Shown here: positions 50,226 through 62,000 of the stretch, piece by piece
Numbering within the stretch: position 1 is the first letter of the stretch
How the letters are laid out: every line of letters starts with the position of its first letter
NCBI GenBank assembly: GCA_905221605.1
Contig: CAJNDS010002131.1
Span: 451,001 to 515,000, forward strand
DNA from: Symbiodinium natans
Lineage: Eukaryota > Sar > Dinophyceae > Suessiales > Symbiodiniaceae
DNA length: 64,000 nt
Direction: 5' to 3'
The notes under the pieces: generated by a model
The model's input: the letters and a program-made list of their open reading frames with translations, nothing else
Databases searched by the model: none
Told to the model about the DNA's origin: nothing
Program-made: the position numbers and the translations under genes

Positions 50226-53200
50226 GACAGGGGGGGGCGCGACTATCGTGTCGGATTGTGGGAATTCTAGGGATTCAGTTCGTCGATTCTGGACACTTAA
50301 GGGGTTTCGAAGGGCTTTTGGTTTTCAGGGCTGCTGGCACGTAGGGATCTTTGTGGTACTTCACTGTAACTTTAGATCCTTACCTTTTTTGGGTTTATTG
50401 GGTTTCTTACTAAGGCAGCTAAAAGTTTAATTTATAGCTACCCTCCTGAGAAGGGTTGGCCGAAACCTTGTATACCCTCACCCGAAGCACCGTGTGCTCC
50501 TTGATCTGACCGGGTTCTTGAGGGTTCGTGGGTACCTAGACCCCCAGCTAGAAGGGTTTAGGGTTTAGGGATGTTTAGGGCTTAGGGTTTCTGCCCCAAT
50601 TATATGTCTACTTATCTGCTACTGCCGGGACTTCGGGGGCGTAGACGAACCCTAAACCCTAACCCCTAAACCCTAAGCCCTAAACCCTAAACCCTAAACC
50701 CTAAACCCTAAACCCTAAACCCTAAACCCTAAACCCCTAACCCAAACCCCAGAGGAATCCCACCAAGCTCTGAGGGCCGCACCCCTAACACGAAGCCCTG
50801 AAACCCTGGAGACCCTAAACCCTAAACCCTAAAACCTAAACCCTAAACCCTAAACCCTAAACCCTAAACCCTAAACCCTAAACCCTTGAGACAGACCCTA
50901 ACACCCAAAACTTGGGATCTTCCCCCTTATTACCAACAGTCCTGAATACTCTGTGGTGCTTTACTGTAGCTTTGGATCCTTAGCCTTTTTGGGTTTATTG
51001 GGTTTCGTAATAAGGCAGCTAAAATTAGATTTATAACTGCCCTGGTAAGTGCAGCGAAGAATAGGGCTTTACAATAGGGGGTACTGCGCTCCCGATTCAG
51101 GGCTGTTAGTATAGGTGGCCACATCCCAACTCTAAACCCTAAGTCCTAAACCCCAAGACCCTAAACTCTAAACCCCCAAACTCCAAACGCTGGAGCCCTG
51201 AAGCCCCCCTAAGCCGATTCAACCCCCACTAGCTTCCCAAAAAGCCAGAAAAACCCTAAACCCTAAACCCTAAACCCTAGAACCCCCCGCATAAAGCCCA
51301 AAGCCCCTTATGACTAAGTCCGACAAGTCCCTCCTCCTCTCCCTCCCCTCGTACCGCACCGTCCCGTGGGTTTAGGTTTTAGGGTTTAGGGTTTAGGGTT
51401 TCGGGTTTAGGGTTTAGGGTTTAGGGTTGTCCGCTGTCCTGCAAGTAGTTGTCAGGACCTGGATGACTTTGCTCGATGGCGACGACTGGTGGCGCTATGA
51501 CTTCATCGTTAAGGCCGTGTCCTCCCAGGGTTCAGGGTCTTAGGGTTTATGATGTTTTAGGGTTTTCATGGTTTCGAGTTTTTGTGGTTTTAGGGTTTAG
51601 GGTTTAGGAGTTTGGGGGGGGGGGGGGTCCCTATCACTGCCCCCATACGGTAAGGCCAACGCAGCCCACTGGTCAGAAGCCGTCGTCCGAAACCCTAGCG
51701 GAGTCATGGTACAGTGCCTGGGGGGCTTCTCTGAAAGTAGGGGTGCCCTAAACCCTACACCCTCAGCCCTAAACCCTAAACCCTAAACCCTAAACTCTAA
51801 ACCCTAAACCCTAAACCCTCATGAGGAGCCCAGGGTCAACACGCAGTCATCCTACGCGCCCCAAGCTCTCAACCCTCAACCCTACTTAGAGCAGTTATCG
51901 CCCATGCCCTTAAGTCCCTAGGCAGTTTATAAGTAGACTTCTAACTGGGGTTAGAGCCCTAAACCCTAAACCCTAGACCCTAGACCCTAGACCCTAGACC
52001 CTAGACCCTAGACCCTAGACCCTAAACCCTAAACCCTAAACCCTAAACCCTAAACCCTAAACCAAATAGACCCTAAACCCTAAACCCTAAACCCGAAACC
52101 CGAAACCCGAAACCCTAAACCCTAAACCCTAAACCCTAAACCCTAAACCCTAAACCCTAAACCCTAAACCCTAAACCCTAAACCCTAAACCCTAAACCCT
52201 AAACCCTTGAGACCCCCTGTCGTCGACTCGCCGGCTCTGGCAGTGCTTCGGTAAGCGCTCGTGGGACCAGCTTCTCCGCACTCTTCGCGTCCTTCAGCGA
52301 GTCTTCTTCAAGGAGACCACACTGAGGGTTTAGGGTTTAGGGTTTAGGGTTTAGGGTTTAGGGTAATCTTCGCTCCGATCGATATTCGTGATAGACTGTG
52401 TTATACGACCATCTACGCACAATTCTCCATTCTCAATCCCTTACACAATCACAGCCACTTTGTTGCTTATTCCGGATAAGCATTTCCTTACATAATCACA
52501 GGTCTTTTTTTTGCTTCGGAACTCTGACACCTCGTATAGGTTCTCTGAACTATAGCACTTGTTTTGGGTCACCCCCGTAAATCTTATCTCCCTCATAATC
52601 CCTCCATATTCACCGAAGCTACCTGAAGTAGTCATTCCAGCTAATGGGACCGCATGTTGGGTGCCGAAACCTCAAAACCCGAACCCCAAAATGCTGGGGT
52701 TTGGGGTTGAGGGTTTAGTTTCGCGTTTAGGGTTTAGGGTTTAGGGTTTAGGGTTGAGGGTTTAGGTAAAGGGTTTAGGGTTGAGGGTTTAGGGTTTAGG
52801 GGCCCCCGAAACCCCCGAAGGTGGATCCCGACGCCATCCTCTTCCCGGATCGCCTGCGCGGCCACCTCGCCGCCCTGACTGGGCAGCGCTTCGGATGACC
52901 AGGGCTTCTGGGTTTGGGGTTTAGGGTTTAGGGTTTGGGGTTTAGGGTTTGGGGTTTAGGGTTTGGGGTTTAGGGGTTTCTGGGGTTTAGGTTTGGGGTT
53001 CAGGGTTCAGGGTTTCTGGCGTTTAGGGTTTAGGGTTTCTGGGTTGTTGTGTTTGGGGTTTAGGGCTTAGGGCTTCTGGGGTTTGGGGTTCGGGGTTTCG
53101 AAGGTTTCGGGTTTCAGGCGGGTTTCTGGGGTTTCTGGGTTTAGGGTAAAGTCTATTTTTTACGCTTTGGGTTGTATGGCTAGCAGGGTTTTAGGGGGGT

Positions 53201-55948
53201 TCAGGGGCTTTCAGAGGCTTTCGTGGGGGTTCAGCTTTGAAGGTTCGGGTTTGGTGGGGGTCGTTGTCTTCATCGGATTATGCATGTGAATGCTTAGCCT
53301 TTTTTGGGTGGCTTAGGGTTTAGGGTTTAGGGTTAGGGGTTTAGGGTTTAGGGTTTAGGGCTTAGGGTTTAGGGTTTAGGTGGCATTGCTCAGGGGGTTC
53401 AAGGCTTGGCGTTCGTGGCTGAACCTGTAAGCCTGAACCGCGAAGGCCGCAACCGTACCCTAAAAACCTCTAGGCCCCCACAGCCCTAAACCTGTAAGGG
53501 ACCTGTTCATCCTCAACTGCAACAAGTACATCCCTGAGACGATGTACGGCGCGCTGGAGGTGGGTTTAGGGAGTTCAGGAGGTTGAAGGGTTTCGGGTTC
53601 AGGCTCATCGGGTTTAAAGGCGGCTTGAGGGTTTAGGTTTGAGTGGGTTGAGAAGGGACTCAGGGAGCTTTAGGGTTTAGGGTTTAGGGTTTAGGGTTTA
53701 GGGTTTCGGCCTTGTGCCCCAGAACCCTGAGCCTTCGCAGGTCTACTCAAAGACAGCTTTGGGCGTCTACAAGTCGGAGCACACGCGCTGTGAACAGGCC
53801 TTCTGGTTATACTTTGGATCATGGAGATATACGTGGTAACCCTGCTTCTGTGGACCCTTGAACCTTCAATTTGGGGGAGAAGCCTGTCAATTCAACCCTA
53901 AACTCTAAACCCTAAGCCCCAAACCGAAGCCCTAAGCCCTAAACCCTAAACCCTTAAATCCTTCACCCTAAACACTACTCAGCTGCCATGAATACGGATG
54001 CATGGTACATAATTTGCAAGAAGCTCAGCAACCCAAACTAGAAGTCTCAGCTGAGAGCTGTAGGCGTTCTGAGGCAATGCATTTGCAGAGTCAGAGACCC
54101 TAAATCCTAAACCCTAAACCCTAAACCCTAAGCCCTAAACCCTAAACCCTAACCCTAAACCCCAAACCCTGAACCCTAAACCCTAAATCCTAAACCCTAA
54201 ACCCTAAACCCTAAGCCCTTCACCCTAAACCCTAAACCCTAAGCCCCGAAAGCGCTTGATATCATCGCGAGCGATGTGGGTGGGATCTAAGGCGCTCCCC
54301 TATGCAGAATGGGGCACCTGGGCCTTTGATAGGCTTTCATGTAGGGTTTAGGGTTTTGGGTTTTAGGGTTTAGGGTTTAGGGGGCTTCAGGGTTCGGGCC
54401 TTCAGCGTTCAGGGTTTAGGGTTTAGGGTTCAGAACCTCCGGGCCAAAGCTCGAACCTTCAAAAAGTCGCCGGAGCCAGCGAGACCCTCTGAGCTTTCGT
54501 AAAGAAGGGCCCAGAGTAGACCCTTGTTCCCCCCCTCTTTTTTTTTTTGTTTCTGGGTTCAGGGTTTAGGGTTACGCAGACTCAGAGGAGGCCCTTCGTC
54601 CATTCTTGGGGGTTTAGGTTCCTAAACCCTAAACCCTAAACCCTAAACCCTAAACCCTAAACCCTAAACCCTAAACCCTAAACCCTAAACCCTAAACCCT
54701 AAACCCTAAACCCTAAACCCTAAACCCTAAACCCCCTCAAAGCAGAAAGTGTGCCCCCTTCGTTTCCTGGGCTACTCTAGGGTTTGAAGGTTTACCCAGG
54801 AGAGACTGCCAGGCTTTGCGGTTTCGGGTTCATGGGCTTAAGATTCGAGGCTTTCAGGGTTTTGGGTTTAGGGTTTAGGGTTTAGGGTTGTGGAAGGATT
54901 TTTGGGACTGGGGTGCCGGTGCAGAAGCTGCCGGAGCCTCAGCAAGCGGCGCGAGGACGCCTGGAAGCCACAAAGCCCCGAGCCGCAAACGGTAAACCCC
55001 CAACCCCAGCAACCCCACACTAAAACCCCCCATCACAACATGGACAACATCCACCGAGGACGAACGTAGACTCGGGCTCCCTAACTTCTGAGGCCCCTAA
55101 CCTCCTTTTAAGGGTTCTGATGTCGTGGACCCTTAGTTAGTTTGTGTACTGTGTAGGGTATATACGGGGTGTCTAAGCTAATTCCCCTAATTTCCCAGCT
55201 GAAGTGCTTTTTCTTCTGATGCTAGGCGTGTTCAACTTCCTTTCCACAACAAACCTTAAAAGTCCTAAACCAAGAAGTTTAGAGGCTTAGGGTTTCGGGT
55301 GAAGGGCTTCAACCCTAACCCTCACCCCTCAACCCTCAACCCTGAACCCTAAACCCTCAACCCTAAACCCTAAACCCTCAACCCTAAACCCTCAACCCTA
55401 AGGAGAAGACAGGCAGGGTGGGTCGGGCCAGGGGGCCTTTGCAGCTCCAGTGTCTGGCGGGATTGGGCTGACTTTTGTGGGGTTTAGGGTTTAGGGTTTA
55501 GGGTTTAGGGGGGTTTTTGGAGTTCTGGAGTTTCGGATGTTTGGGTCTTTTTTTTTTTTTTAAATGAGATCTTTGGAATGTTTGGGATGTTTGGGATGTT
55601 GGGGATCTTTGGGGATTTTTGGGGATCTTTGAAAATCTTTGAGAATCTTTGGGGATCTTTGGGGATTTTTTGGGATTCTGGGGATTTTTGCTGATTTTGG
55701 TGATGCTGGTGTTGCGGTGTGTTAAGATTTCAATTGATTTCAGGGCTTCGGCACTTCCCGAGGGCCCACGTTTGGGGTTGAGGGCTCCAGAACTCCCAAA
55801 ACCCTAACCTAAACCCCGAGGAGGGTTTTTGGTTTTGGGGTTTAGGGTTTTGGGTATCGGCCCCCGCCAGATACATGGCCAACTGCCTCGAGATGTTGGA
55901 TGCCGGTTCCTCAGGGAGAGAGAGGGAGAGAGAGAGAGAGAGAGAGAT

Positions 55949-55980
<32 letters not shown>

Positions 55981-56001
55981 TGAGAAGAGAGAGAGAGAGA
56001 G

Positions 56002-56082
<81 letters not shown>

Positions 56083-56091
56083 CAGAGAGAG

Positions 56092-56146
<55 letters not shown>

Positions 56147-58092
56147 GGAGAGGAATAGAGTGTCACTGACGGAGTAACCCCATCTTTCTTACGGGTTGTC
56201 AGGTGTTTCTCGGGGGAACTCCATACAGTCGGGACAGGCCCTGTTGCAGAAGTCTCACGGAGACTGGAGGTGACCTGGGCGCGCCCAGTGCGCGGGGGGC
56301 CCTCTGGGTTCCTCAATAACCCCAATGATGAGTCTACTTATCACCTATTTTGGCGACTTAGGGGACTGAGGGGGCTTATAGGTGCAGTTCTAATTGGGGC
56401 TATAAGTGCCCTGAACCTCCAAGTAGGGTTGAGGCCTTCCTAAACCCTAAGCCCTAAGCCCTAAACCCTAAACCCTGGGCTATAAGTGCCCTGAACCTCC
56501 AAGTAGGGTTTAGGGTGAGCAAGGTCCGGACGAAGGCAGATGAGGTCAACTTCCTTCACGACGAGCGGTGCTGGGGTCCGGCGCCCGGCATGTTGAATGC
56601 ATTTTTAGGGTTTAGGGTTTAGGGTTTAGGGTTTAGAGTTTAGGGTTTAGGGTTTAGGGTTAGGGTTTAGGGTTTAGGTTAATGGTTTAGGGTTTAGGGT
56701 ATCTAGCATGTTGAGTTTTTGCAGGCCTGAAGCGGCCTTGGCCCCCTACACCCAGCCCCCCAAGCTCCTCTCGGCCTGCAAACCTCAAAGAGCCCCCTCC
56801 AAAAAACTCCAAAAACCCCAAAACCCAAACCCCAACCCCAAATCCCAAACCCCAAACCCTAAGCCCTAAACGCTAACCCTAAACCCTAAACTCCCACAAG
56901 CCCCTTCTATCCCAAACCCTAAGCCCCAAACCCCACGACCCGCGCCCAGGCGTGGATTGCGGCAACCACAAGGCTGTTGCCTTCCACTCGCGACCTGGCG
57001 TACACTTCGGCGGATGGGTTTAGGGTTTAGGGTTTAGGGTTTAGGGTTTAGGGTTCGGAGTTTTAGGGTTGAGGGTGCAGGGTTTAGGGTTTAATGTTGC
57101 ACCCTGCTTTAGTGTTTGGCCCCCCCCCCCCCTCCTCCCCCCAGAACAGTCGAAGCTGGTTTTCGCCCTGTTTACATGGTCCACGGGTTTTATATGATTT
57201 TAATAGGGAGGAGTTTATACAAGTTTAAAAGGGGCAGCGATGCCCGGCAATTGATTTTGAAGGTGTGCCGCGTGGCATTTTCTTACGGCACCCGGACGGT
57301 TTGACTTAATCCAGGATCCCACCGCGCACCCCCAAACAGTCAGGGTGTCCTGATTAGCCCAGCGAATTTGACGTTATTCACGGGGTCCGTACTAAAGCAG
57401 GTCCAACATTAGGGTTTAAGAGGGCTCAGAAGCTCCCACATTAACCCTTGGGCCATAAACCCGATGAAAGGGCCGCTTTTCTAAGGCATGTTGACGTGTC
57501 ATGACCAGTCCTGGCAGGTTTACAACAGGTCGGAATAATTTCTAATGGTATTCCCTTATGGCGCCTTTGTAATTATTAATTATACTACAGCAATAGCCCC
57601 CCAAACCCCTCCTCTAATTATTAAGGCCCCATGTTAGGTTGCCAGGGTTCTGTGGAGGTCCCGAAGCCCTATTTTGGAGGTTCATGGGTAGTTCTAGGTA
57701 GGGTGTAGGGTGGTTGCAGGTAGGGTTATGTGAGCACCCTACGTCTGGTGAATCAGCACCCGCGAGCCGTAAGCCCTATGTTTTTTTCTTGTGCTTTTGT
57801 TTGGGGGGGGGGGGCCTGGCAAGCCTAAACGGGAGCTCGAGGCTGGGGATTCCAAAGTGTTGGGTTTTTTGCGTTTCAGGGTTTAGGGCTTCGTGTTGAG
57901 GGCCTGAAGCTGATGATGTGCCCCCCTTATACTAGCAGTCCTTAAAGGGATTCTAGTACCCCTACTATCATCCCTATTGAGGATTGTTAGTATAGGGGGG
58001 AACATCCCAACCATCCCCTTTCCTCGCAGCCACCAGAGAAGAGGTTCAAGCACGTGAACACCTGGTACCGCTGCTTTTTGAAGTCGAAGTAG
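50151..58092 (+). CDS. Glycosyltransferase-like protein gene in scattered small exons, incomplete
   Basis: Exons in order: 50151-50225, 51456-51513, 52821-52885, 53499-53559, 53741-53835, (gap), 56524-56587, 56950-57017, possibly 58030-58092. The first five join in phase and give ...SQVFMR-TWMTLLDGDDWWRYDFIVK-VDPDAILFPDRLRGHL-...-DLFILNCNKYIPETMYGALE-VYSKTALGVYKSEHTRCEQ. The VDPD box followed by PDRL, then NC and MYGALEVYS, and later LHDERCWGPAP, match from memory a common dinoflagellate family with glycosyltransferase-like D-x-D features. The exon carrying the expected GED-type segment between 53835 and 56524 was not found with certainty. Donors are GT, GC and GA. Introns consist largely of telomere-like arrays. 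Confidence 0.55.
50354..50425 (+). mobile_element. 65-base dispersed repeat, copy B
   Basis: ACTGTAACTTTAGATCCTTA with the same T-run and GGGTTTATTGGGTTTC core as copy A (33640) and copy C (50953). Confidence 0.75.
50648..50888 (-). repeat. CCCTAAA arrays
   Basis: Two blocks (50650-50738, 50813-50885) around a short unique stretch. Confidence 0.95.
50925..51130 (+). mobile_element. Inverted-repeat element containing 65-base repeat copy C
   Basis: Outer ends CCCCCTTATTACCAACAGTC and GGCTGTTAGTATAGGTGGCC are inverted relatives of the ends seen at 57920-58010; copy C of the 65-base repeat (50953-51025) lies inside. Confidence 0.55.
51456..51513 (+). CDS. Glycosyltransferase-like gene, exon b
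   Basis: TWMTLLDGDDWWRYDFIVK. GC donor AAG then GCCGTG, phase 0. A longer version ending at 51529 would instead feed exon 52212-52327. Confidence 0.55.
51745..52365. repeat. CCCTAAA arrays incl. CCCTAGA run, then TTTAGGG
   Basis: CCCTAAA at 51770-51820 and 52020-52205; a run of CCCTAGA units at 51970-52020; TTTAGGG at 52326-52364 after the exon at 52212-52327. Confidence 0.95.
52212..52327 (+). CDS. Possible alternative exon in the glycosyltransferase-like gene
   Basis: PLSSTRRLWQCFGKRSWDQL then LRTLRVLQRVFFKETTLR, donor GTTTAGGG. It is in phase with exon b (long form) and exon c, but would separate FIVK from VDPD, which the family keeps adjacent. The minus strand is also open here. A cassette exon, a different gene, or chance. 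Confidence 0.35.
52690..53390 (+). repeat. TTTAGGG/TTTGGGG arrays
   Basis: Blocks at 52728-52800, 52915-53045 (many TTTGGGG and TTTCTGGGG units) and 53312-53380, on both sides of exon c. Confidence 0.9.
52821..52885 (+). CDS. Glycosyltransferase-like gene, exon c (VDPD box)
   Basis: Acceptor CCCGAAG; VDPDAILFPDRLRGHLAALT then G. GC donor GGGCA then GCGCTT leaves CA, completed by G to Gln. Confidence 0.55.
53499..53559 (+). CDS. Glycosyltransferase-like gene, exon d
   Basis: DLFILNCNKYIPETMYGALE, donor GAG then GTGGGTTTAG. Acceptor CTGTAAG. Confidence 0.6.
53741..53835 (+). CDS. Glycosyltransferase-like gene, exon e
   Basis: Strong acceptor CCTTCGCAG; VYSKTALGVYKSEHTRCEQA and on. It may end at the GC donor after GAACAG or at GTAACC (53836). 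Confidence 0.55.
53905..54255 (-). repeat. CCCTAAA arrays with a possible exon
   Basis: Heptamers at 53935-53960 and 54095-54245. Between them the plus frame from 53983 (CHEYGCMVHNLQEAQQPKLE) is open and in phase with exon e; very tentative. Confidence 0.7.
54612..54740 (-). repeat. CCCTAAA array
   Basis: Eighteen clean units. Islands at 54420-54500 and 54910-54985 on either side are exon-like but strand cannot be fixed. Confidence 0.96.
55000..55900. other. No exon resolved; degenerate repeats
   Basis: CCCTAAA/CCCTCAA units at 55312-55400, TTTAGGG at 55480-55510, and TTTGGGGATC/TTTGGGATG tandem units at 55570-55690. Confidence 0.7.
55914..56152 (+). repeat. Long GA microsatellite
   Basis: About 240 bases of (GA)n with AGAAGAG and GACAGA interruptions. 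Open frames through it are compositional. Confidence 0.98.
56340..56510. mobile_element. TIR-family element with duplicated right end
   Basis: GGCTATAAGTGCCCTGAACC (to CTCCAAGTAGGG) appears twice, at 56388 and 56478, around a short CCCTAAA array, as if the array was inserted with duplication of the element end. Confidence 0.55.
56524..56587 (+). CDS. Glycosyltransferase-like gene, exon with DERCWG motif
   Basis: VRTKADEVNFLHDERCWGPA then P. The GC donor (CCCG then GCATG) and the next acceptor (CCCAG then GCGTG) restore Gly-Val. Confidence 0.55.
56605..57100. repeat. TTTAGGG, CCCTAAA, TTTAGGG blocks
   Basis: TTTAGGG at 56608-56700 and 57015-57055, CCC(A/T)AAA at 56815-56900; the exon at 56950-57017 ends at the first unit of the last block. 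Confidence 0.92.
56950..57017 (+). CDS. Glycosyltransferase-like gene, exon VDCGNHKAVAFH
   Basis: VDCGNHKAVAFHSRPGVHFG then GW; the donor is GTTTAGGG, the first unit of the adjoining array. Confidence 0.52.
58030..58092 (+). CDS. Terminal-exon candidate
   Basis: Acceptor CCTCGCAG; PPEKRFKHVNTWYRCFLKSK then TAG. Phase 0, so it could close the glycosyltransferase-like gene; alternatively it resembles a GST/EF1-gamma C-terminal helix and belongs elsewhere. Confidence 0.35.
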   Translation, partial: PPEKRFKHVNTWYRCFLKSK

Positions 58093-58589
58093 AGGCATTT
58101 GCCGAAGGGGGCGGGGGGGGGAGGGGGGGTGGGCTGCTTGACAGGTTTGGAGGTTTTAGGGGGGGTGCTTAGTGTTTCTGAGGATATGTTTGGGGGGTCT
58201 TTGGGGGTATTTTTGGGTTTTTTGGGGGTGTTTGGTTGGTTGTTTTTGGGCGAGGACTTGGCGTTCAGGGTTCAGGGTGCTAGTTCCAGTTCTGTCATTT
58301 CGGAGACGTGTCCGGAAAGGAGAGCAATGTGGGGGTTGGGTTCAGGGCTCAGGGCTCATGGCTCAGCTCAGGGCTCAGGGCTCAGGGCTCAGGGTTCAGG
58401 GTTTAGGGTTTCGGGTTTCGGGTTTAAGGTTTAGGGTTTAGGGTTTCAGGGCTCAGGGTTCAGGGTATAGGCTTAAGGGTCTATGCAAGGGTTTAGGGGG
58501 CCTCTCTATTACAGTATCTTCCTCACAGGTTCGTTCTCCGTTGAATCTATTTTTAAGCCTCCACGTGTTTGGCCATCCGTCCATGTCTG

Positions 58590-59090
58590 GGTGTTTGGGT
58601 TTAGGGTTTAGGGTTTAGGGTTTAGGGTTTAGGGTTTAGGGTTTAGGGTTTAGGGTGAGTAAGGGCGGCAGGTCCCTCAACCCAAAACCCCATATCCCAA
58701 CGCTCACGAGCTCTTTGGGCCAGAAACTTCCGAGCTGTGCCCTATGCCCTCAACCACTAAACCCTCAACCCTAAACCCTAAACCCTAAACCCTAAACCCT
58801 AAACCCTAAACCCTAAACCCCAAACCCTAAACCCTAAACCCTAAACCCTAAATCCTAAACCCAAACCAATCTCAGGCCGCAGCGAAGCCTGCGCGAGGGG
58901 TGAGGCCAGAAACGATCCCCTTCGGGCCGCGGCACCCCGTCCGGAATCCACACCTCCGACGAGCCTAAGAGGGCGGTTTAGGTCAGATGACCCTAAACCC
59001 CAAACCCCAAACCCTAAACCCTAAACCCTAAACCCTAAACCCTAAACCCTAAACCCTAAACCCTAAACCCTAAACTCTAAACCCAAGAAA
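58590..59090. repeat. TTTAGGG then CCCTAAA arrays
   Basis: TTTAGGG at 58598-58656; CCCTAAA at 58765-58860 and 58985-59080. Confidence 0.95.
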
Positions 59091-62000
59091 TCCCTGAGCC
59101 CTCTTTCGCTCACAAGCCCTCCAGTCTTTGGGTAGTTATTGGTTTGGAATTGTGTTGGGTTTTGGCGCCCGGTACATTTCGAGTGCGTGTGGGGCTTTAA
59201 GGTTTTTGGTTTGGGGGTGTTTGGGGCTTCAAGGTTTAGGGACAGGCTTTCGGTAGCTGTTAATAATTTGGAGTGCATGTGCGTTTCGCGGGTCAGGGTC
59301 TGGGGGCCAGCTTCGTACCTGGAGCGTCGATGATTATCGGAGCTTCGGGGTTCAGGAGTTTTTGGGTAAGGGTTCAGGGGCCCCCAACAAACCCCTCCGT
59401 AACCCCAAGCCCTTGGCCTAGACGTTGCCGCAGCCTGAAGTTTCATGCTTAGATGGCTTGGGGCGGTTTAACAAAGGCCCGCCTGTCGGCCCCTTTTAAA
59501 GGGGCGAAGAGAGGTGTTTCCCAGTGACCTCTCGTTGGAGGTCCCGAGAAACTCGGCGGGCCGAGAAGATTTCATAAACTAGGGTCAGAAGAAACCGAAG
59601 CAACCCCTAAACCTTAAACCCTAAACCCTAAACCCTAAAACCTAAACCTTAAACCCTAAACCCTACAGTTCCCCTGGCTTCCTGCCCTCCAAGCTCCCTC
59701 AGCTCCAGTTTTCGAGTAAGCTCTCCTGAAACCCTCATTCCCTAAACCTTAGGGTTTAGGGTTTAGGGTTTAGGGTTTAGGGTTTAGGGTGAATGCTAAA
59801 CCCGTGATCCCTCTGCCGCTGGACCCCAAACCTGCTTAAGCTCTGTAATTCCGTTGGTTGCTATAGGGGTCGGAGTACTTGCGAATCGCATTCCCTTATG
59901 GTCCCTTTAGCGTTATACTATAATAACCTCCAAAAACCCTATTCTAATGTGTAAGGCCCCCTATATTCCTTTCGGCTGACATCCTGACAAGGTCAGCTCT
60001 CTGTGAAGGGCTTGAGCACCCTAATCCCAGAAACGCCAGCCCGCCCGGCCTCCTTAAAAGAAGGAAGGAAGGAACGAGCCCAAAAGACAAGAACCAAGCC
60101 ACGAGCCTGAAATCTTCTCAGCCACACCTCGAACGGTCAGAGCTGCATGCAAGCAATTCGCCCAAACTCACAGGAGCATCTTTCGAGATGCCAGAAGAGA
60201 GATGTCCGTTAGGGATTCTCTAAACCCCAAGACCCTAAACCCTAAACCCTAAACCCTAAACCCTAAACCCTAAACCCTAAACCCTAAACCCTAAACCCTA
60301 AACCCTAAACCCTAAACCCTAACCCTAAACCCTAAACCCTAAACCCTGAACCCTTGAGATGCTTGTGGAAGAGCTAGAGTTCGCCCGGAACCCCAAACCC
60401 AAAGTTCTTCGCCACTCTCACCAGGCAGCCGGAACGAGTAGGGTGCGACTTTCCCTGACCCGTATAAACCCTAAACCTTAAACCCCAAGCCCCAAACCCT
60501 AAACCCTAAACCCTAAACCCCACACCCTAAGCCCCAAACAACCCCCAAGGGTGCATCAGCCTCCCTTTGGGCAAAGGAGGCTCTCACGCGTGAGGTTTTC
60601 AAGGCCACCTGAGCCGTCCCCAAGGTTAAGGATACTCGGAGGGGGGCCCCCAAGTACCTAAGCAAATGAATGAAGGCTACATAGAAGATTGAGGACTTGC
60701 AAGCATAGAAGTGTAATATCGGCTTAGGGCTCGGAACAATTACTAATGGTATTAGTACTAGTAATCTCTTATGGTGCCTTTTTTGCCATACCACAACGAC
60801 CTCCCAAAACCCTATTCTAATTATTCAGGCTCCTAATGTTTAGATGTACGGGTAGGAGTCGTCTCCCTACGTAAATATGTGGCTTTTTCTAACGCTACGC
60901 GACCCGCCTTGGGCTGGCCCATTGCAGCTCGCGGAGAGGGGGTCGACGTTGGGGGCGGGGGGAGGTGGGGGCGGGGGGAGGTGGGGGGGGGGGGGAGGCA
61001 CCTGCACCGTCTGCTCCCATACCACTTCCCGCCTAGCCTAGATAAAGGGCTTGCAAATAAAGGGCTTTTACTTAGGGGATTCGAGGGGAGGAAACCCGAA
61101 ACCCTCAACTTTGACCTCTGCCCTGCTGGTTGTGTTGGTTGGTGTGGGGGTGGCGGGCGTGGAGGGGGAGGGGGTGCGGGGGTCCGCTTTCAGATCCCGG
61201 TCGGAAGGCAAAAAAGGGGGTGGACATGGGGGAGGATTTGAAGAGGGTGCCTCTAGACACCTTCGCCTCGGCGGATATAATATACTATACCAAACCGTAC
61301 CGTACCATACCATACCATACTATAGTATAGTATAGTATACTATACTATACTAGACTATAATGTTTAACCATGCCATACCATACTATAGTATAGTATAGTA
61401 TACTAAACTATACTATACTAGACTGTAATGTTTAACTCCCAGGGTCACCTTTAGCCCTCCTCGAGTCCCTTCGCCAACGCCTCTGCCGAACTTGTTCACA
61501 TGTCGCGGAGCCACAGCGGTTTGCCGTGGGTGAGCCCCCCCCGCAACCCCCTAAACCCTAAACCCCCTAAACCCCATAAACCCTATACCCTATAAACCAT
61601 AAGCCCTAAGCCCTAAACCCTATACCCTATAAACCATAAGCCCTAAGCCCTAAACCCTATACCCTATAAACCATAAGCCCTAAGCCCTAAACCCTAAACC
61701 CGAAACCCTAAGCCCTAGACCCTAAACCCCCAGGCCCCAGGCTGCGAGTCGGCACGAACACAGACAGCACGGGAGAGAGCATCGTTAGTTCCAGGGACCC
61801 TCCGAAACCCCCGAAGCCTCTTCAACCCCCAAAAAGTTCGTTGGAACCCGATACCCGAAACCCGAAAACCCGAAACCCTGAACGCTAAACCCTGAACCCT
61901 GGAACTCTGGAACCCTCAACCCTCAACCCTCAGCCTCCAAACCCAGCCTGGCTGAGCCTTGGGGCTCCGCCGATCGCCCGAAAGTTGTTTCACCTTGTGC

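Noticed and set aside
55804-56325. Ser/Leu- and Arg/Glu-rich ORFs over 100 codons
   Set aside because: Produced by the GA microsatellite on either strand; the same holds at 34851-35105.
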